Assembly: GCA_031404455.1 (NCBI GenBank)
Contig: JANNHP010000085.1
Coordinates: 1-14,310 of the forward strand
Source: JANNHP01 sp031404455
GTDB lineage: Bacteria; Planctomycetota; JAJSAM01; JAJVHW01
Direction of reading: 5' to 3'
DNA: 14,310 nt
This document shows positions 13,743 to 14,310 of the stretch, in pieces. The stretch's first letter is position 1; each line of letters opens with the position of its first letter. Position numbers and translations under genes: made by a program. The notes beneath the pieces are model-generated. The model was not told where the DNA came from. It saw nothing but the letters and a program-made list of their open reading frames with translations, and searched no databases.

Positions 13743-13755
13743 ACAATGGCGCCCG

Positions 13756-14310
13756 ATGACCGAAGCCGAACGCCGGGCTGCGCTCGTCCACGTGGTGCGC
13801 CGCGGCAGCCGTCCGGGCGGGCTCGCGAAGGCGTGCCTCATCGTCGCGCGCGGAGAGTACCCGCGGCTCGACCCCACGGTGTCGCTCGCGGAGATCGCGC
13901 GGCTCTCGGCGCGCGTCCGCGAAACGGTGGACCACGGCGCCGGACCGCCGTGGCGCGCGCTCGCGGACGTCCTCGGGCGGGCCGAGGGGTTCCGGGGCAA
14001 CGAAGAGGACTACGACAATCCCGACAACAGCTACCTGAACCGCGTGCTCGCGCACCGTCACGGGCTGCCGATCCTGCTCTCCGTGATCTGGATCGAGGTG
14101 GCGCGCGGCGCGGGTATTCCCGCGGTCGGCATCGGTCTTCCGGGGCGGTTCGTCGTGGAGGTCGGGCGAGGACGTCACGCCAGGGTCGTCGATCCCTTCA
14201 CAGGCGGACGGCCGCTCTCCATCGCGGAGGCGCTCGACCTCGCCGTCCAGGCGACGGGCGACCCGACGCTCACGGCGGGCGACGTGCTCGTGCCCGCGAC
14301 GCCGCGCGAG
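13756..14310 (+). CDS. SirB1/transglutaminase-like family protein (partial, 3' end beyond window)
   Basis: The 185 codons visible run open to the window edge, so the C-terminus is missing. The sequence fits the SirB1 family with a Transglut_core2 domain. The core is EGFRGNEEDYDNPDNSYLNR (77-96), then HRHGLPILLSVIWIEVARGAGIPAVGIGLPGRFVVEV (100-136), and VVDPFTGGRPLS (144-155). These are the family's N-P-x-N-S-x-L-N, GxPIxLS, GLPGxF and DPFxGG signatures. The position equivalent to the transglutaminase cysteine reads Ser109 in LLSVIW, as in most SirB1 proteins, so peptidase or transglutaminase activity is not expected. The N-terminal 70 residues are helical. The ATG at 13756 has no SD; CACAAT lies 8 nt upstream. 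Members often occur near tetratricopeptide proteins, and full-length relatives are about 270 aa. Function in the family is poorly defined. Confidence 0.8.
   Translation, partial: MTEAERRAALVHVVRRGSRPGGLAKACLIVARGEYPRLDPTVSLAEIARLSARVRETVDHGAGPPWRALADVLGRAEGFRGNEEDYDNPDNSYLNRVLAHRHGLPILLSVIWIEVARGAGIPAVGIGLPGRFVVEVGRGRHARVVDPFTGGRPLSIAEALDLAVQATGDPTLTAGDVLVPATPRE

Noticed and set aside
12262..14178. 638-codon minus-strand open frame
   Set aside because: Antisense of three well-supported plus-strand genes, with no domain content.
1..14310. Search for tRNA, rRNA, riboswitch or phage/defence genes
   Set aside because: No cloverleaf, conserved rRNA segment, riboswitch core, integrase, terminase, nuclease or other defence-type domain could be recognised. 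The toxin-antitoxin pair is the only element of that kind.

Overview
The window is 14.3 kb of very GC-rich bacterial chromosome (roughly 70% by eye). It is densely coding on both strands, with no intergenic gap over about 130 bp. I see no rRNA, tRNA, CRISPR array, transposase gene or phage gene. The gene content suggests a Planctomycetota-like or similar high-GC Gram-negative lineage: a lipoprotein, large secreted FG-GAP and VWA/HEAT proteins, a DUF374 acyltransferase, a SirB1-family protein and an LTxxQ-type membrane-anchored protein. This is an inference from gene types, because no phylogenetic marker is present. Several genes lack a Shine-Dalgarno sequence and have a TANNNT-like -10 box 6-9 nt before the start codon, which points to leaderless transcription.

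Left part (1-3750). The 3' end of an unrecognised gene converges on a PLP-dependent class V aminotransferase on the minus strand. Divergent from it is a two-gene plus-strand unit: a xylose-isomerase-like TIM-barrel protein whose stop overlaps the start of a lipoprotein with carboxypeptidase-regulatory-like beta-sandwich domains. The divergent intergenic region holds a perfect 14-bp inverted repeat that looks like a REP/RAYT-associated or miniature mobile element. A small Cys-containing protein follows. Beyond it lies a second, compact palindrome, between convergent genes.

Middle part (3749-7125). A DRE-TIM metallolyase of the 2-isopropylmalate/homocitrate synthase group is on the minus strand, with an atypical active-site signature. 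Next is a complete ParD/ParE toxin-antitoxin pair with a good promoter, whose -10 box lies inside an imperfect 18-bp palindrome (likely autoregulatory operator). Then comes a monofunctional aspartate kinase (lysC). The metabolic genes fit amino-acid metabolism but do not form one operon.

Right part (7130-14310). A minus-strand pair encodes two exported proteins: a HEAT-repeat plus VWA protein with an intact MIDAS motif, then an 838-residue protein with beta-sandwich domains, a ZU5-like region and a seven-repeat FG-GAP beta-propeller. Diverging from this pair is a plus-strand cluster: an exported thioredoxin-fold protein that has lost both catalytic cysteines, a DUF374 lysophospholipid-acyltransferase-like protein, a membrane-anchored coiled-coil protein, and the start of a SirB1/transglutaminase-like protein cut by the window edge. 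The cluster as a whole looks envelope-related.

Nothing here is an unmistakable new defence or mobile system. The best leads are the exported VWA-HEAT/FG-GAP pair, the cysteine-less thioredoxin-fold protein, the two palindromic elements, the ParD operator and the apparent leaderless promoter architecture.
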